From Salsuginibacillus kocurii DSM 18087 (lineage in GTDB: Bacteria > Bacillota > Bacilli > Bacillales > Marinococcaceae): a DNA stretch of 64,000 nt. Position numbers and translations under genes: made by a program. The stretch covers positions 32,807-96,806 of the forward strand of contig NZ_KB898633.1 in the NCBI RefSeq assembly GCF_000377705.1. The letters are read 5' to 3'. Below, piece after piece: positions 1 to 7,986 of the stretch (position 1 is its first letter; every line of letters begins with the position of its first letter). The notes below the pieces were generated by a model. That model searched no databases, was not told the origin of the DNA, and saw nothing but the letters and a program-made list of their open reading frames with translations.

Positions 1-149
1 GATGGTATTTATTTGTTGTATTAATATTTTGAATCTCTCCGTATTGCTTCCACGTCACCCCTCCTACCTATATCTCAGCAAGTTGGCTTGTGACTTGTTC
101 TAAAAAGGCCGCTGTGAGAAGCAGCCACGGCTCAATGCCAAACGGCGCC

Positions 150-608
150 TCATTCCTGCGTTTGTTGAGGAATGACCTGTCGTAAAAGCTGTTCGAATTT
201 GGCTCGTTCCTCTTCGGTGTAGGCTTTCGGGCCTTTCGTGCGCTGTCCGCTTTTTCTAGCCATGGCGCTGAGGTGACGGGTATCCAGAAGGCGATCGATG
301 TTTTCATTTGTATAAGCGAAGCCTTTATGGTGCAGGACCTGGCAGCCTTTTGCGAGCCCCAGGGAGGCAAGACCGTAATCTTGGGTGATGATGATGTCGT
401 TTTTCTTCGCCAGTTGCATAATTTTATAGTCTGCTGCTTCGCTGCCACTATCCACGTAAACCGTCTCCACGCCCTCTGGCTCATCAGCATGGGAAAAGTG
501 AGCGAAGCTTTTCACAAGCACCACAGGGAGTTCTGCTTCTGCAGCTATTGTTATAATTGTATCTTTGGCAGGACTTGCATCGGCATCCACGTATAGTTTC
601 ATACCCAT
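150..608 (-). CDS. YaiI/YqxD family protein (DUF188, UPF0178)
   Basis: This 152-residue protein matches the YaiI/YqxD family, small cytosolic proteins with a PIN-like fold and no firmly established reaction. The N-terminus reads [13 protein letters not shown], with the family's conserved aspartates. It is followed by a [10 protein letters not shown] segment, an [10 protein letters not shown] segment around residue 75 and a basic [11 protein letters not shown] stretch near residue 120, all typical of the family. Length is normal. An ATG at 608 lies 5 nt after a G-rich Shine-Dalgarno on the minus strand; a second ATG two codons later is a less well spaced alternative. It appears to be monocistronic. 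The assignment is confident and the biochemical function is unknown. Confidence 0.9.
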   Translation of the reverse strand: MGMKLYVDADASPAKDTIITIAAEAELPVVLVKSFAHFSHADEPEGVETVYVDSGSEAADYKIMQLAKKNDIIITQDYGLASLGLAKGCQVLHHKGFAYTNENIDRLLDTRHLSAMARKSGQRTKGPKAYTEEERAKFEQLLRQVIPQQTQE

Positions 609-717
609 TTCTTCCCCCTTATCTTAAAAGGCATAATCATCATGGTTTCCATCTCTTATGACTATTCTTTTCCAAGGACACACTGTAAAGGCCCTTAGCC
701 GTCGTCACGTTCCTACC

Positions 718-1008
718 TCATGAAGAACGCGGTCGGTCGATATCTTTGTACTTATCCCTTTTCCTTTTTTTTAGTAAAAAGAGGAACAGCCCATAAATTA
801 TAAATATATTGAGGAGAAAACCTAACGGGTTTATAGAAAGGCCGTCGTTTCCTGTAAATAAGTTTGAACCAAGCCAGGCCGTATCGGGGTCCTGCTGGTA
901 AATATGGATAAAGGAAAGAGGGAGTCCATATTCATACTGATACCACCCGTTTGAGTGCAAGCGGCCGGGAACTAAAAAAGGGAGCACTGTACAAACTACA
1001 ACACTCAC
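718..1008 (-). CDS. Small membrane protein, unknown function
   Basis: This is a roughly 96-residue protein. It has a hydrophobic N-terminus, a central polar loop (HIYQQDPDTAWLGSN), one clear membrane segment (FLLNIFIIYGLFLFLLKK) and a basic tail. I do not recognise a family. The start is doubtful. The GTG at 1008 has no ribosome binding site, but a good AGGAGAGG lies at about 1042-1049, six bases before an in-frame CTG at 1038. Starting there would add ten residues (xARFNQQLCY) and give a fuller first membrane helix. Either a CTG start is used or an upstream start codon has been lost. The coding call is plausible but not secure. Confidence 0.5.
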   Translation of the reverse strand: MSVVVCTVLPFLVPGRLHSNGWYQYEYGLPLSFIHIYQQDPDTAWLGSNLFTGNDGLSINPLGFLLNIFIIYGLFLFLLKKRKRDKYKDIDRPRSS

Positions 1009-1315
1009 ATAACATAATTGTTGGTTGAAGCGAGCCAGTGTAAACCTCTCCTTATATAACAGATGTTTTTAGTTTAACAGATCTGTAAATGAAGCAAAAA
1101 CGCTTCCTTGTGGGTGAAAACGGTGTTGGTTTGCTGGGTGAAGACAAGCTTTCACCTGGAAAACGAGGGACAACGTGTTAATATTTTGTCAGGAAAATAG
1201 TATGATAGAAGTAGATAAGCATTAGGACGATGGCAGGTAAGTCTTGTTTATAGAACTATTTAAACGATCGTTTGAAAACGCATACATAAATAATTTGCCA
1301 CGGGGGGAGGCGCTT
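1009..1315. promoter_or_regulatory. Intergenic region with a 12-bp palindrome before the sigma-54 regulator gene
   Basis: This gap of about 300 bases separates the minus-strand small membrane protein from the regulator. It contains a perfect 12-bp palindrome AAACGATCGTTT at 1262-1273. Next to it is TGAAAACGCATACA (1273-1286), which matches the catabolite-responsive element consensus with one mismatch. The strong Shine-Dalgarno for the next gene is at 1302-1310. Both sites are candidate operators only. No convincing -35/-10 pair was identified. Confidence 0.3.
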
Positions 1316-3163
1316 ATGTTAACGAAAGCGGAGATTATTAAACAGTTGAACGAAAGCATTAATGATAATAAACCGATCATTGGGGCAGCGGTGGGGTCGG
1401 GACTTTCGGCTAAACAAGCGCATGAAGGCGGGGCTGATTTTATTCTTGCCTTAAATGCCGGCCGGTTTCGCGCGTCTGGTGTGTCTTCTCTCGCTTGCAT
1501 GATGCCGTTTGCTAACGGGAATGAAACCGTCTTTCAGTTTGGCAGTAAGGAAATACTGCCGCGAATTCAAGACATCCCAGTTATTTTCGGAGCGTGTGCA
1601 ACCGATCCGACCAAAAGTCAGGAAACCTTGCTCAGCACAATTGTGCGCCATGGATTTCAAGGGGTGAACAATTTTCCTAGTGTGGGCGTGGTCGATGGTA
1701 TTTTTCGTGAAGCGTTAGAAGAAGAAGGGTTAGGGTATCAGGCTGAGGTCGATTTAATGGAAAAGGCTGTACAGAGAGGGTTATTTACGATTGCGTTTAC
1801 GTTTGATGAAGAGCAGGCCAGGCAAATGGCTGCCGTCAATGTGGATGTGATTTGTGTTAATTTAGGCTGGACGGTCGGAGGGGATCTCGGTGTTACCCAG
1901 AGCACGAGCATAAACGAAAGCCTGGACTTGATTAATCGCATTTTTCAAGCTGCGCAGGACGTCAATCCGAATGTTTTTCCGATGGTGTACGGCGGACCGA
2001 TTAACGAGGCAGAACAGGCAGGATACATTTATGAAAACACGCAGGCTGTCGGTTATATTGGCGGCTCCAGCTTTGAACGGATCCCGGCGGAAGCTAGTAT
2101 TAAAGAAGTGACGAACGAATTTAAAAATTACTCCAAGCTAGAAGAAGAAAATGAAAGTTTAAAAGCCGAGCTCGTCAAGAAAAAAGGGTTTGATGAGATT
2201 GTCGGCCAAAGCCGGAGCATGCAGGAATTATATGATGTTGTGCGCAAAGTGGCTGATAAAAATATCAATGTATTGGTGCACGGACCAAGCGGCACTGGCA
2301 AGGAACTTGTGGTGCGCGCCATTCACTATAACAGCCCGCGGTATAATGGCCCGTTTGTGAAAATAAATTGTGCGGCGATGCCGAAAGAAATACTTGAAAG
2401 TGAGTTGTTCGGCCATGAAAAAGGTGCATTCACCGGCGCTGAAAGACAGCGGTTTGGCAAATTTGAGCTTGCTCACAATGGGACTTTGTTTCTCGATGAA
2501 GTGGGGGAGCTGGAGCCGGACATTCAAGCTAAGTTTTTGCGCGTCATTCAGCAGCAAGAATTTGAGCGGGTCGGGGGAAGTGAAACGATCAAGGTGGATG
2601 TGCGTATTATCTGTGCGACGAATTCAAATCTGCGCGAAGCTGTCCAGAAAGGCATGTTCCGCGAAGACCTTTATTATCGTTTAAACGTAGTTTCCATATA
2701 CACGCCGCCACTGTGTAAGCGAAAAGAGGACATCCCCGCACTTGTTAATCATTTTTTGGGGAGAATCAATGAGAAGTTTAATCTTATGATTAAAAAGCCG
2801 TCGGCCGCGAGCTTAGATGCGCTAGTGAACTATGATTGGCCCGGAAATGTGCGCGAGCTTGAGCACACGCTAGAACGAGCAGCGATATTATGCGAGGAAA
2901 ATATCATTCAGTTAAAGGACCTGCCCGAGCCAGTGCAAGAGCTGGCAGTACCGGAGGAAGCAGTAGCTGCGGAGCCTACCTTTCCCGCCCCGATGAGAAA
3001 GAAGGTATCGGGAGAAGTGGAAAAGCAGCTCATCCTTGACCATCTGGAGCAGTTCGGCTGGAACCGCACCAAAGCTTCGCAAACCCTGGGGATCACGAGG
3101 CGTACGCTTTATAATAAGATGAAAAAATACAACCTCGAACAACCAACCCGCTACTCTCGGTAA
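1316..3163 (+). CDS. Sigma-54-dependent activator with an N-terminal PEP-hydrolase-like TIM barrel sensor
   Basis: This 615-residue protein has three parts. Residues 1-270 are a TIM-barrel domain of the phosphoenolpyruvate-hydrolase-like family (PF09370): G-x-GSGLSAK at 27-33, LNAGRFR at 46-52, GVNNFPSVG at 116-124, YGGP at 225-228 and SSFERIP at 251-257. A coiled linker (270-292) follows. Residues 293-535 are an AAA+ sigma-54 interaction domain with Walker A GPSGTGKE (323-330), an intact GAFTGA loop (370-375) and Walker B LFLDEVGE (391-398). A Fis-type helix-turn-helix lies at about 584-607. The start ATG 1316 follows GGGGGGAGG; the frame is open further upstream without a site. The barrel aligns without gaps to the product of 4616-5443, but His182 and His225 there are Asn182 and Tyr225 here, which suggests a ligand sensor that has lost catalysis (inference). 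It very likely activates the -24/-12 promoter just downstream. Confidence 0.9.
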   Translation: MLTKAEIIKQLNESINDNKPIIGAAVGSGLSAKQAHEGGADFILALNAGRFRASGVSSLACMMPFANGNETVFQFGSKEILPRIQDIPVIFGACATDPTKSQETLLSTIVRHGFQGVNNFPSVGVVDGIFREALEEEGLGYQAEVDLMEKAVQRGLFTIAFTFDEEQARQMAAVNVDVICVNLGWTVGGDLGVTQSTSINESLDLINRIFQAAQDVNPNVFPMVYGGPINEAEQAGYIYENTQAVGYIGGSSFERIPAEASIKEVTNEFKNYSKLEEENESLKAELVKKKGFDEIVGQSRSMQELYDVVRKVADKNINVLVHGPSGTGKELVVRAIHYNSPRYNGPFVKINCAAMPKEILESELFGHEKGAFTGAERQRFGKFELAHNGTLFLDEVGELEPDIQAKFLRVIQQQEFERVGGSETIKVDVRIICATNSNLREAVQKGMFREDLYYRLNVVSIYTPPLCKRKEDIPALVNHFLGRINEKFNLMIKKPSAASLDALVNYDWPGNVRELEHTLERAAILCEENIIQLKDLPEPVQELAVPEEAVAAEPTFPAPMRKKVSGEVEKQLILDHLEQFGWNRTKASQTLGITRRTLYNKMKKYNLEQPTRYSR

Positions 3164-3172
3164 GCTGTGATC

Positions 3173-3260
3173 GTGAGAAATTAAGCGAAGTTGAGAACAA
3201 TTTCTCAACGAGTGAGAAAAAAGAGAACGGAAGTGAGAAATGCGTTTCTCACTTTTTTTT
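3173..3260 (+). promoter_or_regulatory. Candidate enhancer sites for the sigma-54 activator, ending in a terminator-like hairpin
   Basis: GTGAGAAA occurs at 3173-3180, 3212-3219 and 3233-3240. Two inverted repeats carry the same core. GTTGAGAA/TTCTCAAC (8-bp arms, 4-nt loop) spans 3190-3209. GTGAGAAA/TTTCTCAC (8-bp arms, 4-nt loop) spans 3233-3252 and is followed by eight T residues, so it can also serve as the terminator of the regulator gene. The cluster lies about 50-130 bp upstream of the -24 element, the usual place for activator binding sites of bacterial enhancer-binding proteins. Confidence 0.6.
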
Positions 3261-3302
3261 GTATCTACATCGTCAGCCTGTATTAATACGGGCTTTTACA
3301 AC

Positions 3303-3320
3303 TTGGCATCACTTTTGCAT
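3303..3320 (+). promoter_or_regulatory. Sigma-54 (-24/-12) promoter
   Basis: TTGGCATCACTTTTGCAT has the invariant GG at 3305-3306 and GC at 3317-3318 with exactly ten bases between them, and it agrees well with the TGGCAC-N5-TTGC consensus. It sits directly downstream of a gene for a sigma-54 activator with an intact GAFTGA motif and about 40 bases before the start of the next gene. This site also argues that the following gene cannot begin at the upstream in-frame ATG at 3259. Confidence 0.8.
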
Positions 3321-3357
3321 CTATATGGGGGGAGACCAATTGAAAGGGGGCTTTGGT

Positions 3358-4572
3358 TTGAAAAAGATTTTACTAGTCGGCACGTTGGACACGAAGGGAG
3401 AAGAATTTCAATTCATTAAAGAACGAATTGAAGAAGGCGGGGCAGAAACGATCGTCATGGATTGCGGCATTAAAGGTAAACCGCCCATCTCCCCGGATAT
3501 TACCAGCGCTGAAGTGGCAAAAGAGGGAGGTGAAGCGTTAGAACAGCTTATTCAAGCGGATGACCGAGGCAAGGCCATTGATGTCATGATGAGCGGAGCA
3601 GCCCGACTGGCTCTTAAGTTTTTTGAAAGCGGTGACATATCGGGGGTTCTAAGTCTAGGCGGTTCAGCTGGGACCACGATCGGGACCCAGGCGATGCAGG
3701 CTCTTCCGGTCGGTGTTCCGAAAGTGATGGTCTCTACTCTTGCCTCAGGCGACACCCGTCCGTTTGTAGGCGTAAAAGACATTACGATGGTGCACTCTGT
3801 CGTTGATATTTCCGGCATCAATCCATTTTCTTCACAAATTTTAGCCAATGCGGCGTTTGCCATCCTTGGTATGGTGAAAGGGGAAGTGCCCGAAATAAAG
3901 GAAGAAAAGCCTTTAATTGCCGCAACCATGTTCGGCCTGACTACACCTTGTGTGACAAAAGCGAGAGAATATCTCGAAGACCAGGGCTATGATGTACTCG
4001 TCTTTCATGCGACGGGAATCGGTGGCCAGGCGATGGAATCTTTGATTGAAGCAGGCTACATTTCCGGAGTGCTTGATGTCACCACGACCGAATGGTGCGA
4101 TGAGTTGGTAGGAGGCGTGTTCAGCGCCGGCCCAGAGCGACTGGAGGCCGCAGCCCAGGCCAATATTCCCCAAGTCGTGTCCACCGGGGCGTTGGATATG
4201 GTGAATTTCGGCGGCATTGACACCGTACCAGAACCATTAAAAGAACGCCATTTATATAAGCACAATGCAAATATTACCCTCATGCGGACGAATACGGAAG
4301 AAAACAAGCAGCTGGGAAAAATTCTCTCCGAAAAAGTGAACAAGGCGAAAGCGCCTGCTGCTCTGTTTTTGCCTCTTCACGGCGTCTCAGGCATCGATCA
4401 AGAAGGACAGCCGTTTTACGGCCCAGAAGAAGACCGGGCTTTGTTTGATTCGATCAAGCAGCATGTAACAAGTGAGGCAGTAGAGGTGATTGAACGCAAT
4501 CAACATATCAATGATGAAGAATTTGCCTTAGCGATGGCGCAGAAATTAGTGCAGCTGATGGAACAGAATTAA
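3358..4572 (+). CDS. UPF0261 family protein (Tm-1 N-terminal-like, ATP-binding)
   Basis: This 404-residue protein belongs to the UPF0261 family (PF06792), the same domain as the N-terminal half of the tomato antiviral protein Tm-1. It opens with KKILLVGTLDTKGEEF and has LSLGGSAGTTIGTQAM, STLASGDTRPFVGVKDI and VDISGINPFSSQIL segments, all characteristic. The start is taken as TTG 3358, preceded by AAAGGGGG. A longer frame from 3259 would overlap the sigma-54 promoter. It is the first gene of a run that continues with a TIM-barrel enzyme and an ABC importer. The reaction is unknown; the pairing suggests that it acts with the neighbouring barrel protein on an imported compound. Confidence 0.88.
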   Translation: MKKILLVGTLDTKGEEFQFIKERIEEGGAETIVMDCGIKGKPPISPDITSAEVAKEGGEALEQLIQADDRGKAIDVMMSGAARLALKFFESGDISGVLSLGGSAGTTIGTQAMQALPVGVPKVMVSTLASGDTRPFVGVKDITMVHSVVDISGINPFSSQILANAAFAILGMVKGEVPEIKEEKPLIAATMFGLTTPCVTKAREYLEDQGYDVLVFHATGIGGQAMESLIEAGYISGVLDVTTTEWCDELVGGVFSAGPERLEAAAQANIPQVVSTGALDMVNFGGIDTVPEPLKERHLYKHNANITLMRTNTEENKQLGKILSEKVNKAKAPAALFLPLHGVSGIDQEGQPFYGPEEDRALFDSIKQHVTSEAVEVIERNQHINDEEFALAMAQKLVQLMEQN

Positions 4573-4615
4573 AGAATTCTGAATTTTATAACTAGAAATG
4601 AACGGAGGATCTCGT

Positions 4616-5443
4616 ATGAGTCTAGCGCGTAAGGATATTTTGGCTAAATTGAAAAAGCAAGTAAGTGAAGGAACTTCCATTGTGGGAGGAGGAGCAGGCA
4701 CTGGTCTTTCGGCAAAAGCGGCAGAAGGCGGTGGCATTGATTTAATTATTATTTATAATTCAGGGCGTTTTCGGATGGCCGGCCGAGGGTCATTAGCCGG
4801 ACTGATGCCGTACGGAGATGCCAATAAAATCGTAACGGAAATGGCAGATGAAGTACTGCCGGTCGTAAAGCATACTCCTGTCCTGGCCGGTGTGTGCGGG
4901 ACGGATCCTTTTCGTATGATGGACGTATTTTTAGAAGATTTAAAACGGATGGGTTTTGCCGGGGTGCAGAACTTCCCGACTGTCGGCTTGATTGGCGGTG
5001 ACCTTCGCAAAAATTTAGAAGAAACGGGCATGGGCTATGACAAAGAAGTCGAGATGATACGAAAAGCTCACGAACTAGACTTATTGACGACGCCGTATGT
5101 GTTTGATGAAAACGAAGCGGCGATGATGGCGGAAGCAGGGGCGGATATTTTGGTCGCTCATATGGGACTTACGACCAAAGGAACGATTGGGGCCCAAACG
5201 GCACTTACATTGGATGATTGTGCGAAACGAATTCAAGCCATTCATGACGCCGGCAAAGAAATAAATCCCGATATTATGGTGATTTCGCACGGTGGTCCGG
5301 TCGCTGAACCAGAAGATGCCGAATATATCATGCAAACCACCGACGGGATCGACGGCTTCTTCGGGGCCTCTAGCATTGAGCGCCTGCCTACCGAAACAGC
5401 TATTAAAGGGCAGGTCGAACAATTCAAAAAGATTACCACGTAA
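4616..5443 (+). CDS. PEP-hydrolase-like TIM-barrel enzyme (Tm-1 C-terminal-like)
   Basis: This 275-residue protein is a stand-alone PF09370 TIM-barrel domain. Motifs seen are GAGTGLSAK (26-34), YNSGRFR (47-53), GVCGTDPF (92-99), [13 protein letters not shown] (116-128), HMGLT (182-186), HGGP (225-228) and SSIERLP (252-258). The family is annotated as phosphoenolpyruvate-hydrolase-like, but the natural reaction is not established. ATG 4616 is chosen because GGAGG lies 8 bases before it, whereas the ATG at 4598 lies upstream of that site. It follows the UPF0261 gene by 43 bases in the same transcription unit. It is the paralogue of the sensor domain of the regulator at 1316-3163. Confidence 0.88.
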   Translation: MSLARKDILAKLKKQVSEGTSIVGGGAGTGLSAKAAEGGGIDLIIIYNSGRFRMAGRGSLAGLMPYGDANKIVTEMADEVLPVVKHTPVLAGVCGTDPFRMMDVFLEDLKRMGFAGVQNFPTVGLIGGDLRKNLEETGMGYDKEVEMIRKAHELDLLTTPYVFDENEAAMMAEAGADILVAHMGLTTKGTIGAQTALTLDDCAKRIQAIHDAGKEINPDIMVISHGGPVAEPEDAEYIMQTTDGIDGFFGASSIERLPTETAIKGQVEQFKKITT

Positions 5444-5568
5444 AAGCAAACGGCGAATGAGACGACTCAGCCCGTTTATTTGGAAGAAACAAGTGCATTT
5501 GTTTTCTATATAAGCGTCACCAGTTATCCGGTTGGTCATACCTGCAAGATTAAACTGGGGGGAAGAAC

Positions 5569-7014
5569 ATGAATATAAAATGGAAACATGTATCGTTTGC
5601 TGTTTTAGGGGCGAGTTTGCTCGCTGTCACAAGCGCCTGTACGGAAGAAATGGAAACAGAACTGGAAGAAGAGATGGATGACGGGGTTACAGAAGACGAA
5701 GGAAGTGCCGAATCCGACACCGAAGACGATGCTGACGATGGCGATGAAGCAGAAGAAGCAGGAGCCATTCAAATCGGGGTCGTAGGGCCGATGACAGGTG
5801 GCTTTGCGGCGTACGGTGAAAAAGTGGAAAAAGGCGTCGAGCTTGCGTTAAGCGAAGTCGACCACACCTTCAATGGCAATGAAATTACCACGGTAGTAGA
5901 AGACTCGCAGGCTGATGCCGAACAGTTGATGACCCGGCTGGATAGCTTGCGGGACAGGAATGAAGTAGACATCGTCATCGGTCCGTCAACCGGGGATGAA
6001 GGTGAGGCAGCAGCAAGCTGGGCGCAAAATAATGAAGATACCTTAATTATGCCTGGTTATTCAGCGCCGGAAGACATGACGATGCGCGATGCTTCTGACA
6101 ACTTACTGCGCGCAGGCTGGACGGGATCGCAGACCATTTTCCATTTTGGTAAATATGTAGCTGAAGAAATGGGACATGAGCGGATCGTCATGGTCGGCCA
6201 AGACTATGCCTATCCATGGGACCAGGCTGCCGGGTTTAAACGCGGATTCTTTGAAAACGGCGGAGAAGAAGTACACACCATCTGGCATCCGACCGACACG
6301 TTAGAATTCAGCGCTATTATGGGCGAACTCCAGGGCATGGCTGACGAGTATGATGCTGTCCTGTTAAACAGCGGCGGAGCAGATGCAATCGCGTTTTACG
6401 AAGCATGGGAACAGTACGGCATGGATGAGTCCTACCCACAAATGCTGGGCGGGACAAATGTAGCTGATATTCCGATCTTAGAAGAGGTGTCGGATAACTT
6501 TGAAGGCGTTTATTCTTCCATGCATTACTCCGAGAGCTTGGACCATGAAGAGAACGTAGAATTCAGGGAAAACTACGCGGAGATGCACGGAGAAGAAGCG
6601 GATGGCATTGCCTTGCAAGGGTATGACACGATGCGCGTAATCTTGGATGCCCTTGAAGAGACTGACGGAGATACAAGTGACACCGCCGCTTTAAGTGAAG
6701 CGATTCGAGACATGGAAGTTGGTGACTCACCGCGCGGGGCGTTCACCTTTGATGAGTATGGCCACGCGGTTCAAGACATCTATATTAAACGAGTAGACTT
6801 GGTGGATGGCGAATTGCAAAACGAAGTGGTCGAAACGTATGAAGAGGTCAGCCAGTTCGGTCCTTATGAAGATTATCAAGATGAATATATGGCTCAGCCT
6901 GGCAATGAAAGAGACTTCCCGGCCGATACCGCTGAAGAATACTTTGAAGACTTAGAAGAGTATTTTGGCGAGGAGTATATGAACGAGTTAGAAGAAGGTG
7001 GAATTTGGGAGTAA
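5569..7014 (+). CDS. Liv-type ABC transporter substrate-binding lipoprotein
   Basis: This 481-residue binding protein is of the periplasmic-binding-protein type I (Leu/Ile/Val receptor) family. A signal peptide ends in a lipobox-like VTSAC, giving a lipidated Cys near residue 24. An Asp/Glu-rich linker of about 40 residues follows, typical of salt-adapted secreted proteins. The mature domain starts IQIGVVGPMTGGFAAYGEKV and contains DIVIGPSTGDEG, MVGQDYAYPWDQ and LQGYDTMRVILDAL segments. The C-terminus is again strongly acidic. It is preceded by a GGGGGG Shine-Dalgarno. The ligand cannot be read from sequence; the operon context suggests the substrate of the UPF0261/TIM-barrel pair rather than branched-chain amino acids. 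Confidence 0.9.
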   Translation: MNIKWKHVSFAVLGASLLAVTSACTEEMETELEEEMDDGVTEDEGSAESDTEDDADDGDEAEEAGAIQIGVVGPMTGGFAAYGEKVEKGVELALSEVDHTFNGNEITTVVEDSQADAEQLMTRLDSLRDRNEVDIVIGPSTGDEGEAAASWAQNNEDTLIMPGYSAPEDMTMRDASDNLLRAGWTGSQTIFHFGKYVAEEMGHERIVMVGQDYAYPWDQAAGFKRGFFENGGEEVHTIWHPTDTLEFSAIMGELQGMADEYDAVLLNSGGADAIAFYEAWEQYGMDESYPQMLGGTNVADIPILEEVSDNFEGVYSSMHYSESLDHEENVEFRENYAEMHGEEADGIALQGYDTMRVILDALEETDGDTSDTAALSEAIRDMEVGDSPRGAFTFDEYGHAVQDIYIKRVDLVDGELQNEVVETYEEVSQFGPYEDYQDEYMAQPGNERDFPADTAEEYFEDLEEYFGEEYMNELEEGGIWE

Positions 7015-7073
7015 CGTTGCCAGCACAGCCAGCTGGTTGCAGAAACGTAAGGTGAGGAGCCGGTTATCTGTGG

Positions 7074-7099
7074 AGGAGGAGCCGCAAAAGGCTCCTTCT
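7074..7099 (+). terminator. Intercistronic hairpin between binding-protein and permease genes
   Basis: AGGAGGAGCC and GGCTCCTTCT form a 10-bp stem with one G-T pair around a GCAAAA loop, followed by only a weak T stretch. Its place, after the binding-protein gene and before the permease gene, fits partial termination or mRNA 3'-end protection that keeps the binding protein in excess. Confidence 0.5.
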
Positions 7100-7134
7100 T
7101 TCCAGAACCTTCCTTGCTTCATAGGGGGGATCAC

Positions 7135-7986
7135 ATGCTAATTACGATAGTCAACGGGCTGACGATGGCTTCATTGCTGTTTATTATAGCTGTTGGTTTA
7201 AACCTCTCATTCGCATTATTAAGGGTTGCTAACCTGGCGCACGGTGCTTTTTATCTGTTCGGCGGTTATGTTGGTTTAAGCACGATGAACTATACCGACA
7301 GCTGGATTTTGGCAATCCTTGTGGGAGGGTTGGTTACAGGGGTTTTAGCATTTTTGCTTGAATTTTTCTTATTAAGAAAAGTGCGCGGCGACAATTTGCG
7401 GGAAACGTTAGTTACGTTATCCGTCGCTTTTATATTAGCTGATCTTATGATTGTCATCTGGGGAGGCAACCCGCGTTCGATTGCTTATCCAGAAATGCTG
7501 CAAGGCCCAGTCCATCTGGGAGGAATTGTCGTTCCGAAACTGAGTGTTTTCATTTTTATCTTTGCAGTCGTCATCGGCGTCCTGCTTTGGCTGCTATTAA
7601 ATAAAACAAAGATCGGCATGGTGATACGAGCCGGCGTTGATGATTTTGAAATGGTCTCGGCGCTGGGCACGAATATCCGCTTTGTTTTCACCGCCATGTT
7701 TGTGGTGGCTGGCTTTTTGGCAGGGATTGTCGGAGTGATCGGCGGCTCGCATTTAATGATGTCCCCAGGTGATGACTGGCGGATTCTTACCTATGCCTTG
7801 TTAATCATTATTTTAGGAGGCATGGGCAGCTTTGGCGGATCGGTCATAGCCGCTCTTATTATGGGCTTTATTTATAGCTTCGGAAGTCTCTACTTCCCTG
7901 AATTTCAATTGTTTCTCATGTTTGCCCCTGTCGCATTAGTACTTATCTTCAGGCCAAAAGGGCTGTTCGGGAGGGGATTAGCATGA
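7135..7986 (+). CDS. Liv-type ABC transporter permease (LivH family)
   Basis: This 283-residue integral membrane protein has about eight membrane segments. The start reads MLITIVNGLTMASLLFIIAVGLNLSF, and VANLAHGAFYLFGGYVG is the conserved LivH signature. The later segment GTNIRFVFTAMFVVAGFLAGIVG and the C-terminal FRPKGLFGRG are also typical. ATG 7135 has AGGGGGG eight bases upstream; an in-frame TTG at 7114 precedes that site and is rejected. The stop overlaps the next start by four bases (ATGA), so the two permeases are translationally coupled. Confidence 0.92.
   Translation: MLITIVNGLTMASLLFIIAVGLNLSFALLRVANLAHGAFYLFGGYVGLSTMNYTDSWILAILVGGLVTGVLAFLLEFFLLRKVRGDNLRETLVTLSVAFILADLMIVIWGGNPRSIAYPEMLQGPVHLGGIVVPKLSVFIFIFAVVIGVLLWLLLNKTKIGMVIRAGVDDFEMVSALGTNIRFVFTAMFVVAGFLAGIVGVIGGSHLMMSPGDDWRILTYALLIIILGGMGSFGGSVIAALIMGFIYSFGSLYFPEFQLFLMFAPVALVLIFRPKGLFGRGLA

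Noticed and set aside
1..58. Possible start of a minus-strand gene running off the left edge (GTG at 58 with AGGAGG nearby)
   Set aside because: The AGGAGG lies only one base before the GTG, and the better-spaced GTG at 53 gives a 10-codon frame that stops. Too little sequence to support a gene.
3259..3357. Upstream extension of the UPF0261 gene to an ATG at 3259
   Set aside because: The extension includes the sigma-54 promoter and the T tract of a terminator and has no ribosome binding site. TTG 3358 with AAAGGGGG is far better.
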